Positions 11,149-23,018 of a DNA stretch of 64,000 bases are shown in pieces. This stretch comes from Neospora caninum Liverpool (taxonomy: Eukaryota > Apicomplexa > Conoidasida > Eucoccidiorida > Sarcocystidae). Each line of letters opens with the position of its first letter. Positions within the stretch are counted from its first letter, which is position 1. The position numbers were made by a program, and so were the translations under genes. Where the stretch lies: NCBI RefSeq assembly GCF_000208865.1, contig NC_018392.1:124001-188000 (forward strand), read 5' to 3'. The notes under the pieces were generated by a model. That model was not told where the DNA came from. It saw nothing but the letters and a program-made list of their open reading frames with translations, and did no database searches.

Positions 11149-14100
11149 ATGGAAACCGATTTCCGTTCTGCTCGAGAGGCTGCGCCGCCCCGACGCCGGC
11201 GGCGGTCTTCGTCTCGGCAAAGGATCTCAGAAGAGCAGGAAACGCCCGTTTCTCCCTCTTCTCGCGTTAACCCAGAGAAATCTGCCACAGCCTCTTCGTG
11301 TGAGGCCACGCCTCGCGAAATCCCCAACCGCACGCACCGTGGATCGCGTGGTTCGGCTGTGCCTTGGCCTCGACGAACACTTCTCGTGGGGGTCGTTTCG
11401 CTCGTTTCCTTTCTCGTTTGGCAGGTAAGCAAACGCTGTAGACAACCCCACTGAGGAACGCAAGCGCGAGAAACCGCTTCGCGAAGAGAACCCGGTCCGC
11501 CGCCGAAAGCGAACACTTGATCTGCTCGTTTCGTGTAGCACTTTTCTTCTGGACTGCAGCCGTCCGTGCCGTTCGTCCAGTGCCTTGTTATCTCGGTAGA
11601 CGTGACGGCCCTATGGAGATCCCTTCCGCCGCGCCGCTCCAAGTGGACTTCCGTCGCCTGTCGGTTTTTGCCCGTCTTTGTGGTCTCAGCTGTCTGCCTT
11701 CACAACCGAACCGAAAATGCGCTCACTGTCTACGGGGCGTTCAGAGGCAGACGGCCGGAAACGCGTCGAGTTCCTTGGTTTCATCTGCGGATCCTTGTTC
11801 CACAGGGGAGCGCTCCTTGGATTCGCCTGGTTCTTCTCCTGCGCTTTTCAGATCCTGCAGTTTTTTGCCGACCCCGAGCTGTCTTTTCACGAGAACCTGT
11901 GGGGATTTGTCCACTTCGTTGATGACTTCGTGACGATGCCTTGCTACTACGCGTTCAGTACAGAAGCCATGGACGCGGTGCGCCGGCGCGCAAACAGGTG
12001 GGAGACGGAGGCGCGCTCTCCCGAGAGAGACCGTGGCGCTGTGAACTTGCGCAAATTGCCGCAAGATGGAAAGAAATCGAAAGACAAAGGAAGCAGGAGC
12101 TGTGTACTGTCTATTTGCAAATGAGACACAACGAATCAAACATCAGCCAGAGGTCATACCCCAGCCCTGTTCACTAGGTACATACCCAACACGTACACAC
12201 TGCTTCGTGGTCTCTGTACAGCCCAAGCATCACAGACACAGAAAACGCAAAACGTGTATATGTGCGCGCGTCCGTGTACAGGTATGGCATTCGAATATTC
12301 AAAAGCGTCGGTGTAAGCAAATGCTTAAATATCCATGTGTATATTTATGTGAAGGCGTATGAGTTTCGCATGCAAATGAAATGCATTTCTGTGTATATGA
12401 CATACATGGCTGTACATTACGACTGTAATGTGTGATGTGGACGTCATTCGCACTGTTGTAGTTTGTTGCATTCAAGGTTTCATCATGTTGTGACCTTGCG
12501 ACCGGTGTGTTGACCATGCGTCAAGGCTGCGTCTTCTTTTTCCCGGGGGATACCGGCGTTTCTGTGACGGGTTTTCAGAGTGATGTCGGTGGCGCTCATG
12601 AAAGAGATTCAACCGGTCGCCTTCAAGCACACGTGGCGACTGCGGCCTCGCGACGTCGACGCCAGCTTTTTTTCTCCCGCCTCTTCCTCAGACTCTGTGT
12701 TTTCTTCCATCGTCCACAGTCTCCCGGTGCCTGGTTCTTCCGGGGGTTCTGCTGGCATCCCTGCGTCGATTTACGAACACCCGGAGGCGCTTTTGCCTCC
12801 TTCAGATCCGGAGTCGTTCGTCTTTCCCGCTCGTGGAAAAGGCCGAGACCGACGGGCGAACGCCGACAGGGGGGAGAGAAATGTGATGGAGGAAATTCTC
12901 TCTTTCGCGGGAAACATTCGAGAAAAACTCTCTTTTTCTGGAGACACTGCAAACCAAGGAGACTCCGCATCAGCGGGCTTCGCTCCTGCCGACGGGGATC
13001 GGGGTGTACAGGCTCCGCGTGGCGAGAAGGGAAAAGGCAAGGAGATCGAGGTATCTCACACCAGCGCCAGTCGGCAGTATTGGCGTCTACTCCCTCCGCT
13101 TCCTTCACATGAGAACTCTCGCCATGAAGAAGCGGGGGAATTCGCTGGCGGGTTTCCTCTCGGCCTCGGAGTGCGAAACGGGAACAGGGCAGAGGACTCG
13201 GCAGGCGCGACGTTCACAACCATCAACATCACGGCGTACTTCCCTTCAGCTCCTCCCCACGCCTCTGAAGACGAGAGACAGCGAAACCTCGAAGAAGCTT
13301 TCAGTCTTCTGCGCCTTTTTGCCTCGCCTCACAGTCGGCTCCACGGCGAGGCGGGAGACCTTTCGGCGTCCACACCAGAAGGATCTCTGCCGAGCAGCGC
13401 GACGGCGGAAGCAAACGGAAAAGGAAAATGGCCAGGCGACGGGGGAGGCGGACGGGAAGACGAGCGACAGGGAGGAGGCAAAACCGTAGCCAGTTCCGAG
13501 GACGGAAGGGAAGGAGAAGACGCGTTGCCGAAGGCAAACCAAGGCGGAGGCAAAGCGACGGAAGATGCGCTGGGCAGGGAACCTGCTCGTGCGAGTGAAC
13601 AGGTTTCGAAGCAACACACTCGGCAAAAGACTTGGAGAGAAAAGCTGAAGCTGGTGTTTGGGGGGGGAAAGACGGGAGGAGGCGCCGACGACTGGCCCGA
13701 CGAACTCTTCGAGAAGCACACGGAATTTGTGTCTCCAGATCTGCTCAACTGGAGAGAAGAGAGAGGCGAGAGTGAGACAGCGCGGCGGAAGGTGAGGCAT
13801 GCGGGGGACGACTGGGAAAGTCCCCCGACAGAGAGAGAGACAGACGGATACAGAGCGAGAGAGAGAAAGCGAGAGGATCAGCCACGAAAAGAGGGCTGAG
13901 GGGGGAGGAAGAGAAAGCACAGAAGGCGGAGGGGAGAGAGACGATGGGAGGACAAGAAGGGGAGATCAGATGAGTGGACGAGACGGGACAGACAAGAGGA
14001 GAGGCTGACTGAGGGTGAACTGGAGGAAGATCGGAGTCACACTGTCCCTTGCTTTGTTCCTTCGAACACTCCAGGACACAACCGCGGGGAGGCCTGCTTT

Positions 14101-17100
14101 GTTTTTCTTCCACGGAGGCGGTCTCGTTATGAGTGATCACCGAGGCTACGACAAGCTGCTGCGACGGCTCAGCAACCTTCTGTATCCTAGCGGAGCGCTG
14201 GTCTTTGCAATCGATTACAGGTGAGGAAGAAGCGAGAGGGCCGGTAAGAGACGAAACGCGTGCGGGAGAACCAGTGGCGTGAGAAGGCGCCAGCGAAGAA
14301 GCGCGAGAAAGCTCACCATGTCGGCGAAACCGGCGACAACAAGGAGAGCAAAACACGTAACTGAGGCAGACAACAGAGACAGGAAAACCTGCGAGACCTC
14401 TCGAGCATTCAAATGAAGACAGAGCATGAAGACGAACATCTGCAATTTTAGCTTTGCCACTCCGCGAAACAACCAAGAGGCGTTCCTTACCCGTACGTGG
14501 CCGCGGCGGCTTCTCAAAAACAGACTCCCCCACTCCTTCTTTCGGTCTCTGACATTCGTTATACAGTTACATGCCTTAGTATACATGGAAGCAGTTTTAT
14601 GTCTTCATATACTGGGACAGGTCTACCCGGACATAGAAGCTCAGGTGTGCGGATCCGCGGTCCCTCGCACTCTGTCCGTTTTGAGTCTCCGTGCTCCGCG
14701 CCCTCCGCGTTAAAACCGTCAACGTTGCTTTTTCTCCGGGGACATGCGCGTGGTTCAGACTGGCACCTGAGCACAAGTTCCCACTTCCTCTCCAGGACTG
14801 TCTCCAGGCGATCTCCTTCGTCGTTGACCAGGCCAAGATGTTTGGAGTCGACGGCTCTCGGTAACTCACCTGCGTCTGCTTTTCTTCTCCCCGTTTCTGG
14901 GACTGTTTCCTGCTTGTGTGCGTTCTGTCGTTTGTCGCCTTCCTTACGTTTTATGTTACGTTTCCCCCGCCGCACCTGGAGTTTCGGTCTACCCTTTCCT
15001 TTCTTCCCGGCCCTCTCGGTTGCTTGTCGGTCTTCCGACCCCCACCCGGCGCAAGTGAAAAAACCCCGGACCTCTGTCTGCTGTAATCTTCCTCGCCTGC
15101 TGCGTGTCTGCTTGGCTCTTCTTCGGTGTCTTTCGTCTCCCTTCTTTCTCTCCCCCTTCCGCAACGCCTCTCTCTCGTCGATCTTCACCGGGCGCAAGCA
15201 CCTCCTCTGGTCGCGCCGTCATCTTCTTCCGCTTTCCCCGTTTTCTGCCTTCCCGCTCCACAAAACATCTCGTTTTCTCTTACAAACGGCCACTGGTTTT
15301 GCCGATTCTCAGGCTGGCCATTCTTGGAGACAGTGGCGGAGGAAGCCTGGCTGCCGCCGTGATGGGCGAGGCGCTTCGACGGGTCGACGCGTTTCCCTGG
15401 GTTAAAAACGTCCGCTCGCTGACGCTCGTGTATCCTTCCCTGTGTCGCGGATGCGCCACACGGTCGCAGATCGTGTAAGCAAACAGGCGATTTTCCGCAC
15501 GCGATCCTTCTTACTAACTTGAAACTTCCGGGGTATCCGTACTCATGCGGAAGGAGCTCGCCGCTGCCTCCTGCTCTTCGTCCTCAACTTAACGCCAAGA
15601 CCTCGACGCTTTTTCTGCGACACGGACATATACTTGCATTGGTCCCCAAGGATCCACGCGACTTTACGCGCGTGCAATTGTGAATGTATATATGTGGATG
15701 TACTGAGTTTCATACATGCGCCGAAAAAAGTACAGAGTAAAGCATGGGCATATAGATACATACACGTGTTGGTCGGGAAAGTACGTTCCTTTCCGGTTAG
15801 CGTTTACGAAGTCGAAAGAGAGTCACGCGTGACTTGCAATATACCTTTCCAGTTTCCTGGAGGTGCTTTGATGCCCCGCGCTCGGCTGAGGGTGCGTGCG
15901 TGCAGCGACGGTTCACTGTTCTACCTCAAACGTGACATCTGGTTTTCTTTGCTGGTACGTGGACCTTGAACCGGAGCGGCGGAGCAAAAGAGTGAAAAAG
16001 AAGATGCAAAGAGCACATGCAAAACGACAGATCTCTTATGTGTGTACGAGCGAGAGTGGAGCCTGGGAGAAGCCCACACTGGTTTTCGCGTCTTGGAGGC
16101 CGTGATTCCGATCGAGAAGGAACGGTTTTTCTCGGTGTGTATGCTCGGTGATTCTTCAGTACTCGCCTGCCATTGGCGCCCCAGACGACTGGCGCCAAAA
16201 GCCGTTCACCATGCCTCCTGCGCTCCTTCGTCAGTTTCCTCCGACCTTTTTAGGTGAGTTAAGGGACCCGCGCTTTCCACTTTCACTCCGTCCTTGCAAC
16301 AAGTGGAATACGCGCCGTGATGCGGCAGCTCTCAGGCAAGGAACAACCTTCGCAGTTAGACTGCTGACTGTCGAGGACTGTCGGCACACGGACACTGAGG
16401 AAGATGCCACCTTCTTCCGTGGTCTCGCTGCTCAGCCCAGAGAGGCAACCTTTCATGGAAACGGCGAGAATCAGGCAGGAGACTCGTCGAATAACCAGTC
16501 CGCCTGCCGCCATCAGGCTTCAAGCCCAGATCTAAAAGGATGAGGCCTTGGCCACACTTCACAAACCGCAGTCCATTCACCCATCTATATGCATATATAT
16601 ATATATATATATATATATGGGCAGACAACAGGGATGTTTTGCATTTTATAAATTCAGAGTCGCTACTAACAGTCGCTTCTCCATGTGAAGCCTCTCGAAT
16701 CGATTAAGTTGCAGCGTTAGCGTCGGCCTTCAGGTGTAGATATGTGTGCGTGTGCGGGAAATATCTAGTTGTCTGCGTGGCGTATCCCAATTCGTGTATT
16801 TGTTTTGTCAGTGAAGTTGAGTACGGAACGGAGAGGAACATTTTTTGTACTTTACGTAAATACCTGCCGTTCCTCTGTAGATATATACACATAGGATTGT
16901 GGGGATGTGCGATGTCGTGGTGTGGACGTGCCTGGACTTTGCTCAGTTCTGTTCACTCATGACATCATGTACGACATCGGCGTCCTCTTTCACGAGAAAC
17001 TCCGCCGCCACGGCGTCAGGACCGGCATTTACATTGCTCCTGGTGAGTATAGTGTATATACAGGCATCGGTTTGCGTGAGGGTGCAGATCCACATTTTTT

Positions 17101-17269
17101 CATTTTGGCAGCTCGGTGAGCCTGTTGCGCGTTTCGTCCCACCCTGGCAATCACATGCAGCTGAGCTGCAGCGATATTCGCAGATAGTTGGACACCCCGG
17201 CCTCACGATTGCTTTTCCGTCACGTTCGATCCGCTCACTCTTAACTCCATACACTGGAGCTGCAGTTAG
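11149..17269 (+). CDS. Membrane-anchored alpha/beta hydrolase, hormone-sensitive lipase (HSL) family
   Basis: Eleven phase-consistent exons: 11149-11424, 11539-11595, 11852-11997, 12579-13791, 14075-14220, 14759-14860, 15313-15474, 15906-15954, 16160-16253, 16947-17042 and 17184-17269 (last one tentative), about 808 aa. The N-terminus is basic and Ser-rich, followed by one hydrophobic segment at 77-91 (TLLVGVVSLVSFLVW), suggesting a type II membrane anchor. Exon 4 adds ~400 residues of low-complexity, Gly/Glu/Lys-rich sequence. The catalytic core carries HGGG (577-580, oxyanion hole), DYRLAPEHKFPLP, nucleophile elbow GDSGGG with Ser654, and Asp754 in a DIMYD motif. A candidate catalytic His is His788 in the tentative last exon. 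HSL-type carboxylesterases hydrolyse acyl esters; the substrate is unknown. The last exon was chosen because the alternative acceptor at 17111 stops after two residues and lacks a His. Confidence 0.85.
16591..16618. repeat. (TA)n microsatellite in a hydrolase intron
   Basis: Uninterrupted AT dinucleotides in the intron between exons 9 and 10. Confidence 0.9.
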
Positions 17270-17824
17270 GCGCTGCGTGGCCTCACTGTCAGTCACAGTG
17301 CCGGAAGAGTCCACAGTGGAACTTTTTTATCCACCTCTCGATAGCCAGAACAGGGCCGCAGGAGTTTTGGTGTACTTGACTCACGCGTCGCCGAACATTA
17401 AACCGTGTAGATTTCCTGGGTTTCGCTTGTAGCATCTCGCGCGTTTGCATATTCTCTAGCTCCTTTCTTGAAAGCGCTCTGTCCTGCGGTCGCTGTGGCG
17501 AACCTTAGGCAGTCTATCTACCACGGGAAAATATGGAGGTCCGTGTAATACCGTAGATACGAGGACAGCGTTTCAGAACTAACACCGGGCCACTTGTCTT
17601 TGAGGCTATTTCGTATTTCTATCACATCACGAACCGCACAGCTGCATGCGAGTTTGTTTTGATGCCGTCTGAATTCAGGTTTCCACGGATTTTTCGGTAG
17701 CGACCGGTGGAGCCGATTTGGTGTGCCATCGGTGGAGTGGACGGCCGACAGAATCATGAAAAGTTGGTGAAGTCGAAGTGTCTTTCTGTCAAAACTCGTT
17801 GTCGTAAAATCGGCGTTCTGTCTG

Positions 17825-17850
17825 GCTTTCTGAAAACCACTTCAGAAAGC
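17825..17850. repeat. Short hairpin (10-bp stem, 6-base loop)
   Basis: GCTTTCTGAA at 17825-17834 is the exact reverse complement of 17841-17850. It lies about 0.6 kb after the hydrolase stop, so it could be in the 3' UTR, but no terminator role is implied in a eukaryote. Confidence 0.8.
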
Positions 17851-18572
17851 ATTCTCGAAATGAGGGAGCCAGTAGGCTTTGCCTTTACTGGCAGTCAGAA
17901 TTGCCCAGGGCTTTCCTTTCACCTAATACACTTTCAGCGTGATTTTGTAGCCACCACGGAAACTTTGTCTACCATCGCAGCCGTTTCTTTACAAGGAGCA
18001 TATGTGGCCAGAATGTAGAGGCCATTCACCTTGGATGGGACGGGAAAAGGCCGGTTCTGCCCTCCGATACACCGAATGCCACACACTGTCTCCGCAAAAA
18101 GCTCTACGCGTTTTTTCGACGCCCTTTTCTTGATGAACATTTTCATTGTCGGTAAGAAGGTGAGAACCCCATAGCAGGTTACACCTTTTTTCAGCTCAAA
18201 TCCGGGAGTCAAGTCACAGTCTGAAGCAAGCAGGACTCCCAGCGGCGAATCCAGTCTGTTTCCACACTAGGCTAGAGCGAGCGCTCCGGGCGGCTGCGAA
18301 TAGGGCACACTCTGCTTCATGCCGTAGTTCTGTACATCTTCCTCTTCCTAAGGGAAGCTCCTAGATACGCTGTCGATGTAACTGGGAGAACCTGACTGTT
18401 GTCAGAATATCGCACTGAATGGCGCACGGTATCACGCACTGGAGCGACGCTCCCTAAGAATCCGGCAAAAGGCTAACTTACAGCTCTACTCCGAATCACC
18501 CTTAGCGATGTTATTGCTTGCGTAGCACGTCGAACTTCTTTTACGTTCACGTTCGCTCCCTAGAGTGGCGCT

Positions 18573-18644
18573 GGTGAAAACATGTGATCCCGTTTTGGCA
18601 GCGAACCACTGGAGACGTAGAAGACAGGATCACATGTTTTCACC
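18573..18644. repeat. Perfect 18-bp inverted repeat with 36-base spacer
   Basis: Arms at 18573-18590 and 18627-18644 are exact reverse complements beginning GGTGAAAACATG. Their length and spacing are reminiscent of a tiny MITE-like remnant or a foldback, but no target-site duplication was recognised. Confidence 0.85.
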
Positions 18645-19898
18645 GTTGACGACGCCGCACGGCATCTGCCAGTTTACGCTTCTCCACAGCACAACTCGCC
18701 CCTTCTGCTCCGAGTCTCCCCTGAAGGGATGGACTACCGCTCTAAGAAAGAACCAACGACAGCCTTGTTGCTGACATCCGTCTAAATAATGCGATGAAAT
18801 AACGTGCCACATATTCCGCCGGACGACCGCGGCGCGGTGCGCGTCCACAGTCCCCGTTGTGTGCACGACCACCCAGGGTCGAGCGCTGTGCGTCAGGGGA
18901 AGAGTACGTTCCTGAAGTATTTGCTCCAGTCCGTTCTGTGGATTGCGGATTTTCCCGACAATTGGTCTTGCTTTTAAAGTGGTTCCGTCGGGGAAAGGCA
19001 AGGATCGTCCGTGAAGGAGTCCCCGGCACCTGGGGGCATATGACCCAGGCACGCAACGTGGCAGCCGGTTCATATTGAGCGGAACTCGGTCACCGGTGTG
19101 AGGCGCCAGCAGAGAGGCCGTAGGTCTTTTTTGGCAATCGACACAGTTCCGAGAACGGGTTCTCATTCCTGTGAAGTGGCGTTCAAGGGAGGGAACACAA
19201 AAAAGCTCCTTCTCCCTGCACACCTGAGGCTATTCTTTCCATTTTGTTTCCAACGTCCCGTGAGAAGTGAGAACCGGACATTCGCGTTGCTGCGTTGATG
19301 CCCGGAGTAGCTAGTTGTGGTCTTCAACGGGTGTCGTCGGCGCATGGCCCCACCACCGAGCGTTGCTCGTTTTCTTCAAATCCTCCACTGGAGATGCTTT
19401 TGGGAGGTTCACACGGACATGGTAGGTGAAAGCATTTGGGAATGAAATTGACTGCCGCCGCCTTGAGCCGGAGGATCGAGTGACTTACGTTTCTCCGGCT
19501 CTCCCGTTGTGCCTTTGACCCACGTACTCTCTCGGTAGTTCCTCCGTTTTTACTCCTTTTCCCTTGGCACATTGAGTCTCCAGGCAGATGAGCATGAATT
19601 CACGGGTGTATTTCTTAGGCCTGATGTATCTCTACAGCTAGGCAATTTCCTTTTTCCTATCGGCTACCGGCAACGTGCGTTTGGTCCTACCGTTTCGCTC
19701 TCACTCCGCGAACCACACGCTTCAAGACTGCTGTGTTTCTGGAGGCTCTGACGTGTTCCTCTTCTTCTTCCCACCGGCCCCTTTGATAAAAAAGGGACAC
19801 ATACTTGGCCAGAGAAGGGATAGGAGTGGCTGAGACCTGCGCGTCAGTTGCGCTCGACAGAATCCATCAGGGAGACGCCTAAATCTCGGAGCCTCAAT

Positions 19899-20861
19899 AT
19901 GGTTCCCAGTGTTAGCCGCACGGACGTGCGCAGTGAGCGGGACAGAAGCGAGACCGCCTCCGCGGAAGCTTCACAGAGACCCGAGAGGACAGCGCAACTT
20001 CGCACTTCGAACGCGCTGATGGCCCGCCATCTGTATGCTGCCACAGGCGCACTGCTTCTGCTCGTTGCGCGTTTGGAGCTCGTTTCGGCAGCCATTACTC
20101 TCCCGCCTCAGTCGAGTTGGGTGTGTCGCATCTCTGAAGCTAATCAGCGTTGCGGCGAGGTGTATTCGAACAACGTTACCGGTGAGAAAGGTGGAATCTG
20201 CAGGGAGACCGACTGCTGCTCCAGGGCTGGATTGTCGCCGTCATTGGACTTCGGCGACATCTGCAAGCCTAAGGGGAGTTCGTACTGCAGATCCTACAAA
20301 GACGCATACAGCTTCGGAAAGTGCGACTTGGCTCATCAGTGTGGCAAATGCTCGACGCTGTCCCTCTGCAAGCTAGACAGCACGGAGAATGGCGGAGTGT
20401 ACTGTCAGTGCCCTGCTCCTGCGGAGGGCAACGGCATCACGTGTAGAGGTGATCCGTGCAGAAGTTCACCATGTGCGAACGGGACTTGCTCCCCCCGAAA
20501 AAACGATCCAAATGATTACGAGTGCCAGTGCTACCCTGGATTTGAAGGCGTCAAAGACACCACCGGTGTGGTAAAAACATGCGTTGACGTGTGCGCCATG
20601 AATGTGTGTGGCGACGGAGCGCTCGCGTGCTACCATGGAGAAACGGGCCATGTGTGCGCCTGCAAAGAGGACTACATCAATGCCTCGGTAAATGGAAACG
20701 ACTCCTGCGTGAAACCTGACCTCTGCGCCGTCGCACCCTGCGGAGATGCAGCTGCAGTCAAGTCGTGTGTGACTGTGTCGTCGAATGAGTACAAGTGCAC
20801 TTGCAACACAGGCCACGTCTTGAAGACGGATCGGAAACGTTCGTACTGCGCTAGAGAGTGA
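19899..20861 (+). CDS. Secreted CBL-EGF microneme-type protein, paralog A (MIC3/MIC8 family-like)
   Basis: Single exon, 320 aa. An in-frame ATG at 19899 is preferred, giving a ~45-residue n-region before a hydrophobic core at 51-64 (ALLLLVARLELVSA); an internal ATG at 20019 would give a more conventional signal peptide. The mature part has 32 cysteines. It starts with a module like the chitin-binding-like (CBL) domain of MIC3 and MIC8 (Cys76-Cys130, with CC at 106-107), followed by four EGF-like modules at about 142-182, 187-228, 232-270 and 276-317. There is no C-terminal membrane segment, so it is probably soluble, as MIC3 is. In that family the CBL domain binds host surface glycans and the EGF repeats mediate assembly with partner proteins, so a role in adhesion during invasion is inferred. 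A paralog follows 2.2 kb downstream with all cysteines conserved. Confidence 0.85.
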   Translation: MVPSVSRTDVRSERDRSETASAEASQRPERTAQLRTSNALMARHLYAATGALLLLVARLELVSAAITLPPQSSWVCRISEANQRCGEVYSNNVTGEKGGICRETDCCSRAGLSPSLDFGDICKPKGSSYCRSYKDAYSFGKCDLAHQCGKCSTLSLCKLDSTENGGVYCQCPAPAEGNGITCRGDPCRSSPCANGTCSPRKNDPNDYECQCYPGFEGVKDTTGVVKTCVDVCAMNVCGDGALACYHGETGHVCACKEDYINASVNGNDSCVKPDLCAVAPCGDAAAVKSCVTVSSNEYKCTCNTGHVLKTDRKRSYCARE

Positions 20862-23018
20862 GAGTGGTGTTGTGAGCAAAGTTGGATGGGTTTTTGTGCA
20901 CACTCCTCGACGCCCCTGGAGGGTATAACCGGTTCGTTTTTTCGTGTGAGGCACCTTCGTTCGTCAACGACAGGTACCGTCCTCGCTTGTTTGTGCGGGA
21001 AGCGGCTGACGCATGGGAACAGGCGTTATATTTTCCTCTTTTCTAACTATAAGAAAACACCTCGCTTTCAACAAATCCTTGGTTCGCGGGACAAACGTCA
21101 ACAAGCCAACCAGGTGACGATCCGTTCTGCTGAGGTCAGCCAGAACACGATCCACGAACTTGAACACGGCTCTTGAACGAAAGTTCATGGCTGTCTTCAT
21201 AGAAGCCGTGCAAAGCGAGCGGTTCTTAGTTTCTCGGACAACGCTCGTTTTGTTTTCGTGAACAAATGGCCACAGTGTTCCGCATTACCGAGGGCGGCGT
21301 GGCGGTGGCCAATGTGTGCCGACAGAAACTGCCGTTCGCAAATTCACTAAGAATGGATCTTCCAACTGCACTTTGCATCCCTTAGCATGGTCCAATCACA
21401 GTGGCCTTTGGACGCTGATTCAAAACCGTGGAGGTTTCTCCAGCGTAGTCTCAAGTGGCTTTTCAGCAGCCGACCGAGGCGCGCAGTTCGGTCACAACAC
21501 TTCGTGTCTGGCCCTTCAGAATGCCTAGGTCGCACACGCTTTCTTCTGGAAAGTTTTTTGTGGAGAGCTGAGTAAAGGAAGTACACGGCACGGGCGGCTG
21601 CGTCGAGCATCCCACTCTACCTACCGTGTGTATGTGTGACGTCGAGAGGTGCTAAGCGCAGCGAGTCGCGTGTGCGCTTCTTTCCATGCTTTGGCGACAA
21701 GACCTTTTTTTTAGCTTCGCACACTGCCGTCACCATCCTGGTGCCTCAGAGAGTCACTTGGTATCAATCGCTGCCTTGCCACAAGACACTCCTAACAGGA
21801 GGGAACACAACGCCCTCGTCCCTAGCCTCATCGCGTCGGGCCCCGCAGCGAGTATTTAAGTGGTCTTCCGAGAGTGGCAACCCGTGAACCTGCCGACAGC
21901 TGTGAAGCTTATGCTTTGGCAGAACGAACAGGAAAGATCTGATCTCCAGTCCACTCGCAGGCGCTCCTCGTGCCTGCTGGCCACCAATGAAAAACGCGTA
22001 AAACGTGGGACACACCTCGAGTGGAGTTTCAGCACAACCTTCCCGCCGTCAGTCACAAGGCAGGTACTCCCCCCATAAGTGCCTCTTGTCGAATTGAACA
22101 AAGAGAAATAAGCAGTGAACGGGGAAATCGACCGCGACGTCCCTTGCACGGTTTCCAGGGGTCCAGCTAGCGGCCGAACTTTGTCGTCCTCGAGAGACGG
22201 GTGCAATGGATGTGTGTCCTCGACGTCGCGGGGAGCTGTCCTTGCCCCGGCCCGGTTCGGCTCTGGACCTCATACAGCGAAGGGCCCTCGTGGAATTTGT
22301 CAATCTCGAGTCGCCTCTTTTCAGGCCTTTCAGTGCATTCTATACACTCAGTACGTCAGCACCCTGTTTGCCCGAATTAAGAAGCTTTCGATAGAAGAGT
22401 TGCGCGGACGTGTGTGACGAATTCTTGTGTGAAACGGCCGGCGGCGCGAGCCCGGGCCGGAGATGGTGTTGACTCCTTGAGACTGTGTCGCACACGCTTC
22501 TGGTGCATTCAGCAAATACGCTGACTTGTTTGTTTCAATAATCAAGAAAACAGCAAGTGTTTTTTGCTACCTCCCTCCTGTGTCCGTCACTGCACGCAAT
22601 CTTCCGAGACGGTCTGAAGTATTTCTGGAATGCCAGCTGACCGGTCACTAGTCTCAGGTGCCGTAGCTTCGTAGCCGCAAAAGAGTGGTACACTTTTTTA
22701 AAGGCGTTTCTCGATCTGTGTGGCGCCTTCCGCGACTCCACGAGAAGGACTGGGGCAGTTCTTCTCTGATAGTGGAATGAATAGACCGGACACGGTGGGC
22801 CGAAAGAGTTCCTGATATTCCAGAGAATTTCAAGCATGCTGGGTTTCCATCTTCATTGAGTCTCTTCCTTCCCCTTAGTCAAGTCCTTTTCAGGCTCCTT
22901 CTCGCCCTCTTTTTTAGACAGGTCATTTCCATTCGCAAAGACCGAGGGGCGTGCTGAGCAAGGTTTAACTTTCCCCCAGGATCTTACCAAATCCGTACTG
23001 GCGTTAAAGGGCGTGGCA
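20862..23018. other. Intergenic region between the two CBL-EGF paralogs
   Basis: 2.16 kb with only short, unremarkable open frames on both strands. It must hold the 3' UTR of paralog A and the promoter and 5' UTR of paralog B. By eye the flanks of the two genes are not obviously similar, so the duplication is not recent or was limited to the coding part. Confidence 0.6.

Larger units (their letters stand above)
17270..19898. promoter_or_regulatory. Intergenic region upstream of the first CBL-EGF gene
   Basis: 2.6 kb without a supported exon. It should hold the hydrolase 3' UTR and the promoter and 5' UTR of the microneme-type gene. A TGCATGC element lies at 17643-17649, and two hairpins are listed separately. 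A 197-codon minus-strand open frame at 18630-19223 resembles no family and shows no protein-like composition. Confidence 0.45.

Noticed and set aside
10713..11642. 309-codon minus-strand open frame
   Set aside because: It is antisense to the first two exons of the hydrolase, whose junctions match in phase.
13745..14533. 262-codon minus-strand open frame
   Set aside because: It overlaps the end of hydrolase exon 4 and the HGGG exon on the other strand; its composition is Ser/Leu-rich shadow sequence.
18630..19223. 197-codon minus-strand open frame, first considered a retroelement or organelle-derived remnant
   Set aside because: No reverse transcriptase, integrase, cytochrome or rRNA-like motif is visible, and it contains the inverted-repeat arm at 18627-18644.
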